Positions 11,559 to 22,298 of a stretch of 64,000 nt of DNA are shown piece after piece; position 1 is the first letter of the stretch, and every line of letters begins with the position of its first letter. The notes below the pieces were generated by a model, which worked only from the letters and a program-made list of their open reading frames with translations, had not been told where the DNA came from and did not search any database. A program made the translations under genes and the position numbers. The DNA comes from Chinchilla lanigera (Eukaryota; Chordata; Mammalia; Rodentia; Chinchillidae). Location: the NCBI RefSeq assembly GCF_000276665.1, contig NW_004955477.1:4897309-4961308 (forward strand). Direction: 5' to 3'.

Positions 11559-11651
11559 GGGGCTGGGGATTTAGCTCAGCGGCACAGCGGCTGCCTGGCA
11601 AGTGTGAGGTTGTGAGTTTGATTCCCAGTACCGGAAAAAAAAAAAACAACA
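11559..11651 (+). mobile_element. ID-like (tRNA-derived) SINE, sense, with target duplication
   Basis: Starts GGGGCTGGGGATTTAGCTCAG (pol III A-box region), has the B-box GAGTTTGATTCCC, and ends in an A-rich tail. A perfect 15-bp duplication, ACAGAGAAAGTGGTC, flanks it at 11544-11558 and 11652-11666, proving retroposition. Confidence 0.95.
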
Positions 11652-11780
11652 ACAGAGAAAGTGGTCATCATGGCCAAAGTGGAACAACCCTTTCATTGCC
11701 CAGAGCTTGCCAGGCTGACCCAAGGGCCATGGTATGGGGACCTATCTGTGACTCAGCCACACTGGCCAGGAAGCTAGTAG

Positions 11781-11782
<2 letters not shown>

Positions 11783-11827
<45 letters not shown>
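11783..11827 (+). repeat. (GT)n microsatellite
   Basis: About 22 uninterrupted TG units followed by TCTG. Likely polymorphic in length. It explains the cysteine/valine and threonine/histidine runs of the ORFs crossing it. Confidence 0.97.
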
Positions 11828-14489
11828 TGTAGACTGTTTAGTGGACAGGATCCTGAGATGCTGAAGGCATCGGTGAAGACCACATTCTTCCCTGTGAAAC
11901 CCAGGAAATCCTCTCCCTGGTGTTGGTACTCTCTCAGGTAGTCCAGACAATAGGCATTTATGAATGGATCTTTCAGCTGGGTTCATTTGAGCAATCTTAG
12001 CCAGTTTATACTTTCATCATTAATTTTTCAGTTTGGACTTAATGATGGATACCTGTAGGATCAGTATCCCGTAGCAACTCAGTTGACAGTTGGGACTGAA
12101 TGAACTGCTGTGGATTGGCAGGAGAGCAGAGCAGCACTAAACACCAGAATCTGTTTCAAGGAAGCTTGATGACAAAGGGGAGAGATTAGTTTTAGCTTTG
12201 AGACATTTAAGATGTAGGAAGTCTTCATTTAATAGGATATAAGGAACGGAAGCAATTGTCATCTTCCTTTCTGTTCTGGATTTCTACAACCTGTGCACTA
12301 TAGTAGTGCATTCTAGAATCCCTCAAACTGTTGTGCGCATTATTTTTATCATATCTGGCCACATGTCCTGTCTCATCAGGACCCCTCCTCCGGGGTCTTC
12401 TGACAGTACTTACTTTTCCTTGTGAAGATTATCTGGTTCTTCTGAGGGCTTTGCCTCTGCGTTAAATCTTTGAAAGATGGAACACTTGAATCTGAACAGA
12501 GAATTTGTGGACCACATATATTTTAGCTTAAAACCTTCAAATGGAACAATTTTAATATGCATTTTCTCTAGAAATATGTAAATTAATAATTGCTTCATAC
12601 ATTATTCAAGAAAAACTTATTTTGTATCACCGATAGCTCTTCCAATCTTATATAAAGATATGGTAATGGATTTAATTAAAATAATTATACTGAATAATGT
12701 AGCCTGAACTTTACCCTAAAATAGTGTCTATTAATCATCATCAGTAGTAATATTTTTAGCCAGAGAGACACGTATAACATTAAACAGATGCTACATGGAA
12801 AGTGCATTTTTTGTTGTGTTTTACAGTTTGTATTAAGTTGGCATTCTCATGAGATGCATGACAATTAAATTTGCTTAGAGTGTAAAATTTATTTAATTTC
12901 TTTAACCTGAACTGTTTCAGCAATTAAAAAGTTTTAGCATTTTATGCCCTTTCATACTCCTTTCATGAGTTTCCTTTTTTCCATTTAAAACTTTGGTTTC
13001 AGTGTGTTTCTTGTTCATTCGATTCAGTTTTGACCTCACTTTTCTCCCTAAGAGTTATGATTGCTGAATGCCATGAGTTCGCTGATTGCCTAGATATTTA
13101 GAAATGAGCCCAATTTTAAGACACCCAGCAACCTGCCTGTCTTTTAATCTAAGTAGAAATAGCTTTACCACCAGCTGAGATTATCTCTAATTTTGTTTCT
13201 CGTGTCTTTCTGTGGATTTCTGGCCTTTAGTTAATGCTCAGTGGTGGAAGCCTTACTGCTTTTCACATGCCTGAGTGTGTGTGAGACTCAGGTATGGCTG
13301 CTGGTTGGGTCATTGGGTCAGCGCACATGCATGATTGCCCCAAGCTCAAGTGCATTTAGAATTGGACCCATCCATCCTCAGCATGACAGATGAACACTTC
13401 ATCAAGTTCAAAAGAAAACTCTGTGGGAGTTTTTGGCATGCTAGGTGTGGGAGGCCTGGGAAGACCCCAGCAGGGGAAGCCTTTGGGAGCCCTGGCCCTG
13501 CCTGGCACTCTGCCTGTTCTGGTTAATGCAGTGTCAGGCGTCCTAAGGAGACTGGTGAAAGTGGGCCGTAGAGGCTTGTCTTACTTGTTGCTGTCTGCTT
13601 CAACCTTGTGAAATGGTATTTATGAAGTTGCTGCAGGCAGATGATGCTTTATTGGATACCGTATAAAATACATGAAGCCAATTTGTACCTTAACCTCTGG
13701 ACATCCACAAACTGAACATGACACTTGGAGAGACCGGGCAATCAGCCTGTGCAAGTGCTTGTTATTAAATGTCATGATAAATATTTTCTGGTTTTTGCGA
13801 ATCAGCTCTGAAGTAGTTGAAGCAGAATATTTGGAACCAGAATGAAATTATTTCTGTTTAATTCTCTTTTCAGTTGCGTCTTCCGGTAGATAACTGATAA
13901 ACCCTTGATCTAGTTGATGTTGAAGGATAGGGTTAACACCTGTAAAGAACAACTGTCATACCCATAATTCTGTAGGGAAGGTTTCTATGTTGAGGTTACT
14001 TTCCTGTGTTTTGTCATCTGGACTGCCAAATGTTGAGCTTTGTGGAAGGCCAGATGTGGTGCTTTCATGGAACCAATCATGGAGGTAGACCACCTCAAAT
14101 CCTAGCAGTGAGAATCTGAGCAAATGACTGTACTGTGTTGTGCCTCCAAGTTGTCATCTCTGAGTGGGGCTGATCATGGGCCTCCCTCAAAAGTCATCTT
14201 GAGCATTTACTATTTCAGTATAGTGGAGCACCTAGAAGCATGTCTGATGTATGGGATATTCACATTTTATAGGTTAGGAAACTTGAACTCATCTGAACTG
14301 ACTCGAATTGGGGTACTTAATTCTTACATACTAGAGTCAAAACCCATTTTAGCGCTGTTGCAGTCATTTTGAATATTGAATGGTTGTGGACATATTTTTC
14401 AAGCAATATACTTTTGATCATTAAAAAGATCGAGGCCTGATTCACACTCATGAAAATGCATTCTTTCTTACTGTTCAGCTCTGCTGGTT
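11828..14489. other. DOCK1: intron sequence, nothing firmly recognised
   Basis: Mostly unique-looking. A weak MIR-like stretch (ATTTTATAGGTTAGGAAACTTG) lies near 14260-14330. ORFs near 13335-13611 show no domain. Confidence 0.5.
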
Positions 14490-15620
14490 TCCACAAAGGT
14501 GTAGTGTAGTCAGTTTGTGGAAAAGTTGCATCAGCCCTAATATTCCTCCATCGATGACCCCACCCCTGCCCTCTGGCAACTGCTGATAGGTTTTGTTCCT
14601 TGCAAAATGTTATAAAGTGGAATCATATAGTGTGTGGTCTGTCAAGTTTGTCTTGTTTTATCTGCTTAGTGCATGTGAGGTTCACCCCATGTATAACAGT
14701 GGTTTGTTCTTCTTTTTGGGGGGGATACTGGGAATCGAACTCAGGACCTTGCGCTTTGGGCTTGCTGGCAGGTGCTTGTGCCACTGAGCTATATCCCCAG
14801 CCCATTGGTTCCTCCCTTTATGGTACTGAATATTGTTTCATTGCATGTATTCACCTCTTGAGGGACATTTGTGTTGTTTCTAGTTTTTATTGAATACAAA
14901 TAAAGCTCCTGGAAACTTTTTATATACAGGGTTTTTATGAACATAAGTTTTCATTTCATTTGAATAAACAAACACCCAGGAGTGCAATTTGTAGGTCTTC
15001 TGGATCATTCCTGTCTCATGGCAAGGAACTGCCAGGTACTTTTCTAAACTTGCTCCACTGTTTTTGCACTCAGACCAGCAGCATATGCAAATAGCACAAT
15101 GGTATAATTTTTTTGTTTGTTTGTTTGTTTGAAGCAATTCTAGTAGACGTTAGTGGTATCCAACCACCATTAGTGTTGATTTAATTTGTATTTCTCTGAT
15201 GACTAATGGTACTGAACATCTTTTTGAGTGCAGATTTGCCATCCGTATGTCTTCTTGGAGAACTCTCTATTCAAATCTTTTACCCTCCTTTGGAGGAGAA
15301 ATGGTTTTCCTCTCTCCATGTGTGGCTCTTTTTTATTATCTAAATGATACCTTTTGAAGGGTCCAAGTGCTTTGTTTTGGATGTTTTATAGATTGTGCAG
15401 TTAGTACCATAGCTAAGAAGTCTTTGCTTAACTCAAGCTCACAATATTTTTTCCTAAAAGTTTCATAGTTGTACATTTTTCATTTGAAAAAACCTGTGGT
15501 GTGTATAAAGTTACTTTTTGTACAGTGTGTGAGGTATGGAATGAAATTTGTGTTATGATTATGTTGAGGAACTGTGCTTTGTTACAAATTCTTTGACCAT
15601 ATATGTTCAGGGTAATATTT
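14490..15620 (-). mobile_element. old L1 3' region, antisense, split by a SINE
   Basis: Reverse-complement L1 landmarks include GGAATCATATAGTGTGTGG, TTTCATTGCATGTATTCACC, CTGGATCATTCCTGTCTCATGGC, TTTGTATTTCTCTGATGACTAATGG and TTTTGTACAGTGTGTGAGGTA. The ID-like SINE at 14711-14803 lies in it, so it is older than that SINE. A (TTTG)n run sits at 15111-15131. Confidence 0.8.
14711..14803 (-). mobile_element. ID-like SINE, antisense, nested in L1
   Basis: Reverse complement of the ID-like consensus: ATACTGGGAATCGAACTCAGG, then GGCAGGTGCTTGTGCCACTG and ATATCCCCAGCCC. It has extra bases (TTTGGGCTTGCTG) where other copies read TTGCCAGG. Target duplications are not clear. Confidence 0.9.
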
Positions 15621-15734
15621 TCAAAGTGGGTTTTTGCCCATTTGCTTTGGAAAACATTAGTGACAGTTATTTATGTAATAGATACAACTTTCTTTAACAG
15701 GATGTAGCAAAAGGGACAAGTCTCTAGTTTTCCC

Positions 15735-15900
15735 CAAGTTGAATTTAATTCTGGCTTAAGTCAGTACTAGTTATGTGAGCAAGGGCACAATAATTTGTGT
15801 TCCTATTTTCAAATTCTTTACTGAGCACTGCTAACTAACCATAGGAGTACTGTTAGAATTAAAATATTACAGGGGTCCTAGCACAGAGCATGGCAGGAAA
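15735..15900 (+). repeat. MIR relic
   Basis: TCTGGCTTAAGTCAGTACTAGTTATGTGAGCAAGGGCACAATAA followed by GTTAGAATTAAAATATTACA and CCTAGCACAGAGCATGGCA follow MIR order (TTATGTGACCTTGGGCAAGT ... CCTAGCACAGTGCCTGGCA). Confidence 0.6.
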
Positions 15901-16223
15901 TAGGATCTGTCATTAGGATTACTCTGTTGAAGATGTGTGTTTTGTAGAAGGACAAGAATTGAATATAGGAGATAACATCACTAAAGAACAAAATGATGCA
16001 TAACTAGGAAATGTGCAAATATACCAGAAAATGTTTTTGGAATAGAACAAAGCTTTTAATTGTTGAATGTAGTAAGCACTGCAGTGGATTTAATGCAAGA
16101 AGCTACTTGCAGGTAGGGTATTGGTCTTCCTTTTTTTTATGAGACTTAACACTGCACAAAGGCCTAGCATATATTGTAAGTACTTGGTCTGCAGATGATA
16201 AAAATGTTTCTGTTAATATTACT

Positions 16224-16243
16224 TGATGATGATGATGATGATG
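16224..16243 (+). repeat. (GAT)n microsatellite
   Basis: Six GAT units, about 110 bp upstream of DOCK1 exon A. Confidence 0.9.
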
Positions 16244-16353
16244 TGGGAAACACAACTATGTAAGAAACTATGAACTTTTGTAGATTACAGATTTTTTTGC
16301 TCTTTTCTCACTAATCTGCACTTGGCTCAGCCTTCATGTTTTTTGGCTTGCAG

Positions 16354-16424
16354 GGTGCAGCCTTGAAATACTTGCCAACTATCGTCAATGATGTGAAGTT
16401 GGTGTTTGATCCCAAGGAGCTCAG
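16354..16424 (+). CDS. DOCK1: DOCK1 coding exon A (71 nt)
   Basis: This exon encodes GAALKYLPTIVNDVKLVFDPK-E-L plus the first two bases (AG) of a serine codon, matching the DOCK1 segment between the DHR-1 lipid-binding domain and the DHR-2 exchange domain. The acceptor is a T-rich tract ending CAG at 16351-16353; reading starts in phase 0 with GGT. The donor is CAG|GTAATT at 16424/16425, leaving phase 2. The split serine is completed by the C that opens the next exon at 16775, which supports both boundaries. This part of DOCK1 is an alpha-helical, armadillo-like scaffold thought to position ELMO and the catalytic domain; it has no catalytic residues. The paralogues DOCK2 and DOCK5 are similar here, but the downstream exons and the nested INSYN2A favour DOCK1. 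Confidence 0.93.
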
Positions 16425-16774
16425 GTAATTGTGCATCTCAGGTAAACACTTGCCATATGTAGCCTAGTGGTATGTGCAAATAGTGCTGTGGGATGGTCCG
16501 TGTTCTGTCTCTTTCTGCATAGAGCAGTGCCCTGACCATTCTGAGAAAAGGGAGGTAACAGAATAATAGTACAGCTCCTATATTTTGGGGCTTGTTTGGG
16601 TTTTGTTTCATTTGCTTTTTTCAATGTTTAATTTTGAGACAAGGTCTAGCTAAGTCACTAAATTATGCTGGTGGTGGTATCTTAATGACCTTATGTCTAA
16701 GTTCTGTCTTGGAATAGCATTGAATCATTTTGCTATGTATGTCTGATTTATTTTACTCACACTTTTCCTAATAG
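16425..16774 (+). other. DOCK1: DOCK1 short intron (350 bp)
   Basis: Begins GTAATT and ends with a pyrimidine-rich stretch and TAATAG. A branch-point-like TTACTCAC lies about 20 nt upstream of the acceptor. The only recognisable content is an antisense B1-like SINE remnant near 16590-16697. Confidence 0.9.
16590..16697 (-). repeat. B1-like SINE remnant, antisense, in the short intron
   Basis: A T-rich stretch is followed by TGAGACAAGGTCTAGCTAAGT, which resembles the reverse complement of the B1/Alu right end (GAGACAAGGTCTCACTAAGT type). The copy is short and diverged, and it sits between two exons only 350 bp apart. Confidence 0.5.
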
Positions 16775-16881
16775 CAAAATGTTTACTGAATTCATCCTAA
16801 ATGTGCCTGTGGGTTTGCTGACCATTCAGAAGCTCTACTGCTTGATAGAAATTGTTCACAGTGACCTCTTCACACAGCATG
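16775..16881 (+). CDS. DOCK1: DOCK1 coding exon B (107 nt)
   Basis: Opens with C, completing the serine started in exon A, then encodes KMFTEFILNVPVGLLTIQKL-YCLIEIVHSDLFTQH, and ends with G, the first base of an aspartate codon. The acceptor is CCTAATAG at 16774, the donor CATG|GTGAGT at 16881/16882, giving phase 1. The 35 full codons contain no stop and match the DOCK1 helical region. Compared with human DOCK1 as I remember it, one position differs: V in place of M in NVP(M/V)GLL, a conservative change. The next exon supplies AC, restoring the Asp codon, so the two exons splice in frame across a 22-kb intron. The SKMF...LFTQHD run is characteristic of the DOCK-A group (DOCK1/2/5), and the exact wording is closest to DOCK1. 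Confidence 0.95.
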
Positions 16882-18168
16882 GTGAGTGGAACCCCACGAA
16901 TTATTAAACTGTCACATTATCCATTGTCTGAAGATAGGGGCTCTCTGAATTCTGTCGTTACCATAAGGAGTGGAGCTTGCACCTAATTAAAACAATTCCA
17001 TTGCAGGACAGGGCAACTTAGCTTTACGAGGGAATCATAATTGACATATAGTGTAGGCAATAGATCATTGAAAATGAAGGCAACAGCTCGTAGTGTATAA
17101 TTTAGGTGCACACCAAAGCTCCTGTATAATCAGCAGACATTGTAGCCTTTATAATGTGTGATTGTCTATCTTGGGGAGGCAATCACTTGCGTCCATTGAG
17201 ATGATTGCAAAGAAAAAAAATTCAAGTTTGCCTTAAATTCAGAAGTAATGGTTCGTCTTATTCTGAACTTGGCTTTCTTTGGCAAGGTTGCTTGAAACCC
17301 TGCTCAGAGTAATAAAAATTCTAATGATTCTTCAACTCCTTTATCCTGTGGAACACCTTATATATTCTCTCATTATCTCCCCACCATTTTGACTAATCCT
17401 TTTCTTTTTATTTGGCAGATTGAATTAATACTATGTATATGTCATGCGGCTTTATTGAAAGTTTAAAACCATAGCATAATTCCACTACCTTTCTCATTTA
17501 TTTGAGGCAAATATGCAGTCTGTTGAGTGATATCCAGACTGATTGGTTCAGATTAATTTTCTTCCATTTGTGCCCAGACATTTCACTGTTCCACTCATTT
17601 TCTTCAGTTCTTTACATGGTGATGTTTGTAGTTTCTCTGGCTTGGAAAGTCCTTATTCAATTACTCCTGGCCGGGCTGAGAACTCTTCATGTCTGATTTA
17701 GTGCTTGGTGCTTTCTTGGCTTCTGGATGTTGCATTTGTCTGCTAAGCTTAATCTTATTCCTTGACTTACCTTTATAAAATGCATTGTGTACTTGTTGCT
17801 AAGACTTACGTTGAAAAAATATTAAGACCTCATATGGGTGGGAATATTCTCCTGAAGAAAAACTATCAACCAAGAAGTGGGTGGCTTTCTAAAGCCCCTC
17901 CCTGCAAATCTCTCTGGTCAGAAGCTCATTTCTGTCATCTATAAAAGAAAGCCAACTCTCCCCAGTGCCTTGGACTTGAAGAACATAATTTTATCTTGAA
18001 CCATTAATCCCAACTGTCCGTATTTCAGGTTTTCAGTGGAGGGCTGGGTCCTGAATTGTCTATTCTTCAGATACCTTCCCTTCCAGGGCCATCCTGAGAC
18101 TTAAGGAAAGTCTGCTAAGAAGGTGATGCTTGGGAACTCTGCTGCCATTTTGGCTCCCATATAGACTA
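16882..18168. other. DOCK1: intron sequence, nothing recognised
   Basis: AT-rich, with no exon or repeat identified. Confidence 0.5.
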
Positions 18169-18170
18169 TA

Positions 18171-18859
18171 CAGTCATACCTGGGTTGTCAAACTCAATTC
18201 ATTCCAAGTTTGTGTTCAGACACCAATAAGTTGGAGAACTGAACTTTTTTTTTTTTTCTGTAAAAGATAAAGAAAAACCAAATAATTGGTTCTGGGGCCC
18301 CAAAATTAGCACTTTTTTTTTTTGGCTTTTTTCTGGTACAGGGAATCAAACTCACGACCTTGTGCTTGCCAGGCCGGTGCTGTGCCACTGAGCTAAATCC
18401 CCAGCCCCTCAAAATTAACACTTATAAGTTCATTTTTTGAGTACTTTAACAAAGTTTGCAATGATTTCTTTGTTTAACTCTATCATATCATGGTTATTAC
18501 AGTTTTCTCTTAGCTTAACTGCTGGTATCACTAACTTTCTTTGAGCTCTGGCTACCATCTTTACAATTTTGCAAATAAAGTGGAAAAAAACTGCACAATG
18601 ATGAATGTTCTAACATGCTAACGTGAGCACTGTGTGTTGTCTGGGTGAGAGCAGTGCTTAGGCTGAAGCTTACCCCTTTGTGTCTTTGGCTAAATGAGCT
18701 CAGGACTCAATCTCAGCCAGTACAGGTTTTTTCAAGTCGAATTTTCAGTAGAACTAGCCAGCAGAGTTATGTACATTGAACAGGTTTTTTTTTTGAACCT
18801 TTGTTGTTAGAGTAGGGGAAGTTTGAAACTGGAACCATTTGACAACAGAGATATCACTG
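18171..18859 (+). mobile_element. Tigger/pogo-like non-autonomous DNA transposon
   Basis: The left end CAGTCATACCTGGGTTGTCAAA and the complement of the right end, CAGTGATATCTCTGTTGTCAAA, are imperfect terminal inverted repeats (about 18 of 22 match). Each is flanked by TA (18169-18170 and 18860-18861), the target duplication of Tc1/mariner-class elements. CAGT-ATACCT ends recall Tigger/pogo. No transposase frame is present. An ID-like SINE lies inside at 18312-18408. Orientation is arbitrary. Confidence 0.7.
18312..18408 (-). mobile_element. ID-like SINE, antisense, nested in the DNA transposon
   Basis: T-run, CTGGTACAGGGAATCAAACTC, GGTGCTGTGCCACTGAGCTAA, ATCCCCAGCC. Flanked by CAAAATTAGCACTT (18301-18314) and CAAAATTAACACTT (18410-18423), a 14-bp target duplication with one mismatch. 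Confidence 0.93.
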
Positions 18860-18895
18860 TATTTTATAGTAAAGAATATAACTCCCCGAGAAGTT

Positions 18896-18980
18896 TTTTT
18901 TTTGTACTGGGAATCGAACTCAGGATCTCACGCTTGCCAGGCAGGTGCTTGTGCTGCTGAGCTATCTCCCCAACCCCCGC
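18896..18980 (-). mobile_element. ID-like SINE, antisense
   Basis: GTACTGGGAATCGAACTCAGG to GAGCTATCTCCCCAACCC. Flanks CTCCCCGAGAAGTTTT and CTCCCCAGAAGTTTT are a near-perfect target duplication (one base gap). Inserted about 35 bp past the DNA transposon. Confidence 0.92.
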
Positions 18981-19199
18981 TCCCCAGAAGTTTTATATCT
19001 AGATTTTATCAGATACATTACTAAAGTTCTGTATCTCCCATCATCCAGTGATGAAGATACACATGTACATTCAAACAAATAAACACAGAAATACATCTTA
19101 TTACCGCCACCGCTGTCATGAATATCTTAAATAAAATTAGTGTCTGTTGCGCTCCTAAAAAACCAGTGAGAGATTTTGTAAGAAATTATGAAATTAATT

Positions 19200-19555
19200 A
19201 GAGTAAAGTAGAGTGTTGACAGTGGGAATATATATGTCCTAGTAAATTCTGGGCATACGTAAAGAGATTGGTACAAGGGAAGGGTTCAAAGACAAAAATG
19301 AGGACAATTATGATGGACACTTGAAACAGTAATCCTGGCCCCGATGATTAATAATGTAAATGACATCAGTCCAATGCTGAGCAGACAGTTGCTGTGCAGA
19401 TACATTGTAGGAGTGCTTTTTGTGCAACTTTACAGTGATATCTTTGCAAGTTTGTGGTCTGGCACTCTTTTGTGATAGTTATTATCAGGTAAGAGTATGA
19501 GCCGCTATTCTACAACCTCCCCTCTTTATTTTTTATGATAGGCTTGAGAAAAGAG
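19200..19555. repeat. unclassified interspersed repeat, copy 1
   Basis: Clearly homologous to 24860-25165 in the same orientation: shared blocks include GACAGTTGCTGTGCAGAT / GATAGTTACTGTGCAGAT, ATCTTTGCA, CTTTTGTGATAGTTA / CCTTGTGATAGTTAA and ACAACCTCCCCT / ACAACCTCTCCT. The L1 at 19570 is inserted at its right side. It may be an old LTR; family unknown. Confidence 0.7.
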
Positions 19556-19569
19556 GCATTTTCTTCATT

Positions 19570-21231
19570 TTTTTTTTTAATCTTATTTTAAAGAGAGTAG
19601 TAAATGAGAGAAAAAAAAAAAACCAATAGCAGCATACCAGCATCACAAACATAAACAAACCAAAGCAAGAACATTTAAAGTGATACAGTTTCAAGACAAA
19701 ATAATATGAATTAACAGTGGTTGTTATATTACATGTTGTTATCTTCTACTACATTGCTCAGATTACCAGATGTAAGAATGGAAGATTGTTCAAACCATTA
19801 AAGAGAATAAGAAAGTAATTATTAGATAAAACATTAGAGATAATACAGATAATACTAGACAAGATGGTAGGAATTCACCATTGTAATTCCATTGCATATT
19901 GTTGCCTTCAAATCAAGTGCTCAGATTACCAGATAGAAGCATGTGAAATTGGTGAGAGCATAAAAAATGTTAAGCATTAACTATTCCTTTCAATACACCA
20001 TCAGACATCAGCAGTACACTTATCACAGCTGTTCATATATATATTTATATTTCGCCTTCCTTCTTTCTTTTTTCTTCTTTCCCTCATCACCGTCATTCCT
20101 TCCTTTGAGCAATTTCTTTCCCTTTCCTATCATCTGTTGTGTGTTTTAAGTTTTACTTATTCTTTCAGGTTCCTACACCAAGGCGACAATATGTTGTTTA
20201 CACATGTGGGTCTGATTTACTTCACTTATGAGTATGGTCTCTAGTTGCATCCATTTACCTACAAAAACCTCGAGTTTATCTTTTTTATAGCTGAGTAGTA
20301 CTCCATTATATAAAAATACCACATCTTTTTTATCCATTCCTCAGTGGATGGGCATCTGGGTTGTTACCAAGATCTAGGTATAGCAAATTGTTCTGCTATA
20401 AACATGTGTGCACATATATTGCTGTGGTATGATGTTTTTAATTCTTCTGGGAAAATACACAGAAGGGAATAGCTGGGTTAAGTGGGACTTCCAATCCTGG
20501 TTTTGTGAGGAATCTGCACACTGATTTCCGCAGTGGTTTCACCAATTTACACTCGTACCAACAGTGGAGTAGGGTTCCTTTCTCCCCACAGCCTCTCCAG
20601 CATTTGTTATTGGTTGATTTCTTGATAGCTGTTCTTTCTGGGGTGAGATGGGATCTCAGTGTTGTTTTAATTGGCATTTCTAGAATGGCTAATGGTGTTG
20701 AATATTTTTTCATGTGTGTATTCGCCATTAGTATTTCTTCATTAGAGAAGTGTATATTCATCTCAGATGCCCATTTTTGGATTGGGTCTTTGAATTTGGG
20801 AGGGCTGATTTTTTTTAAATTCTTTATATGTCCTAGATAGAAATCCTTTGTCTGAGGGGCAGTTGGCTCATATTTATTCTCATTTCGTGGGTTTTCTTTT
20901 ATTCTACTGGTGATTTCTTTTGATGTGCAAAAACTTTTCAGTAAAATGAGATCCCACTTGATTCTTTGAAGTATTTCTGGACAGTTTGGTTTTTGTTCAT
21001 GAACTCTTCGCCTACCCCCATGTCTTCAAGATTTTTATCTGCTTTCTTTTCCAGTAAATTTAGTGTTCCTGTTTTAATATTTAGATCTTTGATCCATTTT
21101 GACTTTAGTGCATGATGAAAGATATGGTTCTGTTTTTAGTCTTCGGCATGTGGAAAGCCAGCTTTTCCAGCACCATTTGTTAAAGAGGCTCTCCTTCTTC
21201 CAGTGAACATGTTTGGCCCCTTTGTCAAACA
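19570..21231 (-). mobile_element. 5'-truncated L1, antisense, with target duplications
   Basis: Flanked by a perfect 14-bp duplication, GCATTTTCTTCATT, at 19556-19569 and 21232-21245. The poly(A) tail is the T-run at 19569-19578. On the minus strand it carries the C-terminal end of ORF2 (near 20440-21230, with frame-breaking stops) then a 3' UTR of about 860 bp. Dead on arrival by truncation. A 16-bp motif, GCTCAGATTACCAGAT, occurs twice in the 3' UTR (19756-19771 and 19919-19934). Confidence 0.93.
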
Positions 21232-21509
21232 GCATTTTCTTCATTCTGACAGCTTTTACATTTTTTCATATTCTCCCCATTTAATAAAGATTATTCTTTG
21301 AAAACTCATTGATCAACCATGTTATAGTTAGGGTTTGATTTTCTGTAGATGTTTGGATGAACTTTTTTTGGTTGTGGTGCTGATAGCACATTGGGGATGG
21401 AAGTAGTTGGTGACTGGGAGTCATTGTCAAAACCGTTCGTGACACATTTGAGCAACAAAAGTTTAGAAAGAGTGAGTCCCAGGTGAAGCTTACCTGGAGT
21501 ATACTTTTG

Positions 21510-21597
21510 TTTGTGAGACAGGCTCTCACCATGTAGTTCAGGTTAGTGTTAACCTGTGCGCTGGGGTTACAGGCATGTACCACCGTACCCAGCTGTA
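21510..21597 (-). repeat. B1-like SINE fragment, antisense
   Basis: TGTGAGACAGGCTCTCACCATG, AGTTCAGGTTAGTGTT, GGGGTTACAGGCATGTACCAC, CGTACCCAGCT: B1 in reverse complement with an internal deletion. Confidence 0.75.
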
Positions 21598-21905
21598 GTC
21601 TATTGTTAAATTCAGTTTTGTCTCCTCTATAGGCAGTGGGTATTATCTCAAAGTTCATGGCCAGGTTATTTTGTTATGACTTGAACAGTTTGACACACAA
21701 CAGTTACCAAGTTTAAAAAGAAAAATATAAAATTACCAAGAGCAAAATATATTCTGTTTATAATACTCTAAACCAAAAAATCCTAAGTTTTTTCTCTTTA
21801 CAGTTACTCTGATTTTTACCAAGAGTGATCAAAGAAGGACCAGTTTGGTTATGAGTTAAGCGTACTTTTATTAGAAAAATCATATTTAAGAGTACTTGTT
21901 AGAAT

Positions 21906-21954
21906 TATATATATATATGTGTGTGTGTGTAAACATATATAAATAATATATACA
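21906..21954. repeat. (TA)n(TG)n simple repeat
   Basis: TATATATATATATGTGTGTGTGTGTAAACATATATAAATAATATATACAC; abuts the 3' (A-tail) side of the next SINE, so it may derive from that tail. Confidence 0.85.
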
Positions 21955-22027
21955 CGGTACTGGGAATTGAACTCAAGAACTTGTGCTTATCAGGCAGGCA
22001 CTGTACCACTGAGCTATATCCTGAGCT
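21955..22027 (-). mobile_element. ID-like SINE, antisense, diverged
   Basis: GGTACTGGGAATTGAACTCAAG ... CAGGCAGGCACTGTACCACTG ... CTATATCCTGAGC. More mutated than the other copies. Confidence 0.85.
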
Positions 22028-22088
22028 CAGAATCTTGTATTTTTATGACTTGGACTGTAATTGCCTTAAAGAAGAATCAAAACTGTGG

Positions 22089-22287
22089 ATGAACCAGCCA
22101 TGGTAGCACAGTACCTCTAATCCCAGCACTGGAGAGGCTGAGGTGGGAGAATTGCAAGTTGTAGGCCAGATGCAGAATTAGTGTAAGGCTGCACTGTTAG
22201 TGACACCCAACTTCAAAAAATCAAAACCAAGAAAACCCACAGACAAATAAAAAACAAATATCCCAAATAAACAAGTGAAAAACAAAA
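22089..22287 (+). mobile_element. B1-like SINE, sense, with target duplication
   Basis: GCCATGGTAGCACAGTACCTC, TAATCCCAGCACTGGAGAGG, CTGAGGTGGGAGAATTGCAAG, then a long A-rich tail. CAAAACTGTGG occurs on both sides (22078-22088 and 22288-22298). Confidence 0.88.
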
Positions 22288-22298
22288 CAAAACTGTGG

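Larger units (their letters stand above)
1..16353 (+). other. DOCK1: DOCK1 intron (3' part), upstream of first visible exon
   Basis: This intron enters from before the window and ends at a clear acceptor, with a T-rich tract and CAG at 16351-16353. I found no coding exon in it: the DOCK1 residues expected just before GAALKYLP are absent, so the previous exon lies left of position 1. It is filled with repeats: MaLR LTRs, L1 pieces, one ID-like SINE with target duplications, and MIR relics, each listed separately. Confidence 0.85.

Noticed and set aside
11559..11635. tRNA gene suspected from A-box and B-box-like sequence
   Set aside because: No tRNA cloverleaf; A-tail and target duplications show it is a tRNA-derived SINE. 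The same applies to all other ID-like copies.
11612..11986. ORFs across the GT repeat
   Set aside because: They owe their length to the SINE tail and microsatellite; no domain.
20438..20761. 107-codon minus-strand ORF
   Set aside because: It is the C-terminal piece of L1 ORF2 in a 5'-truncated copy, so it is listed as part of the mobile element, not as a gene.
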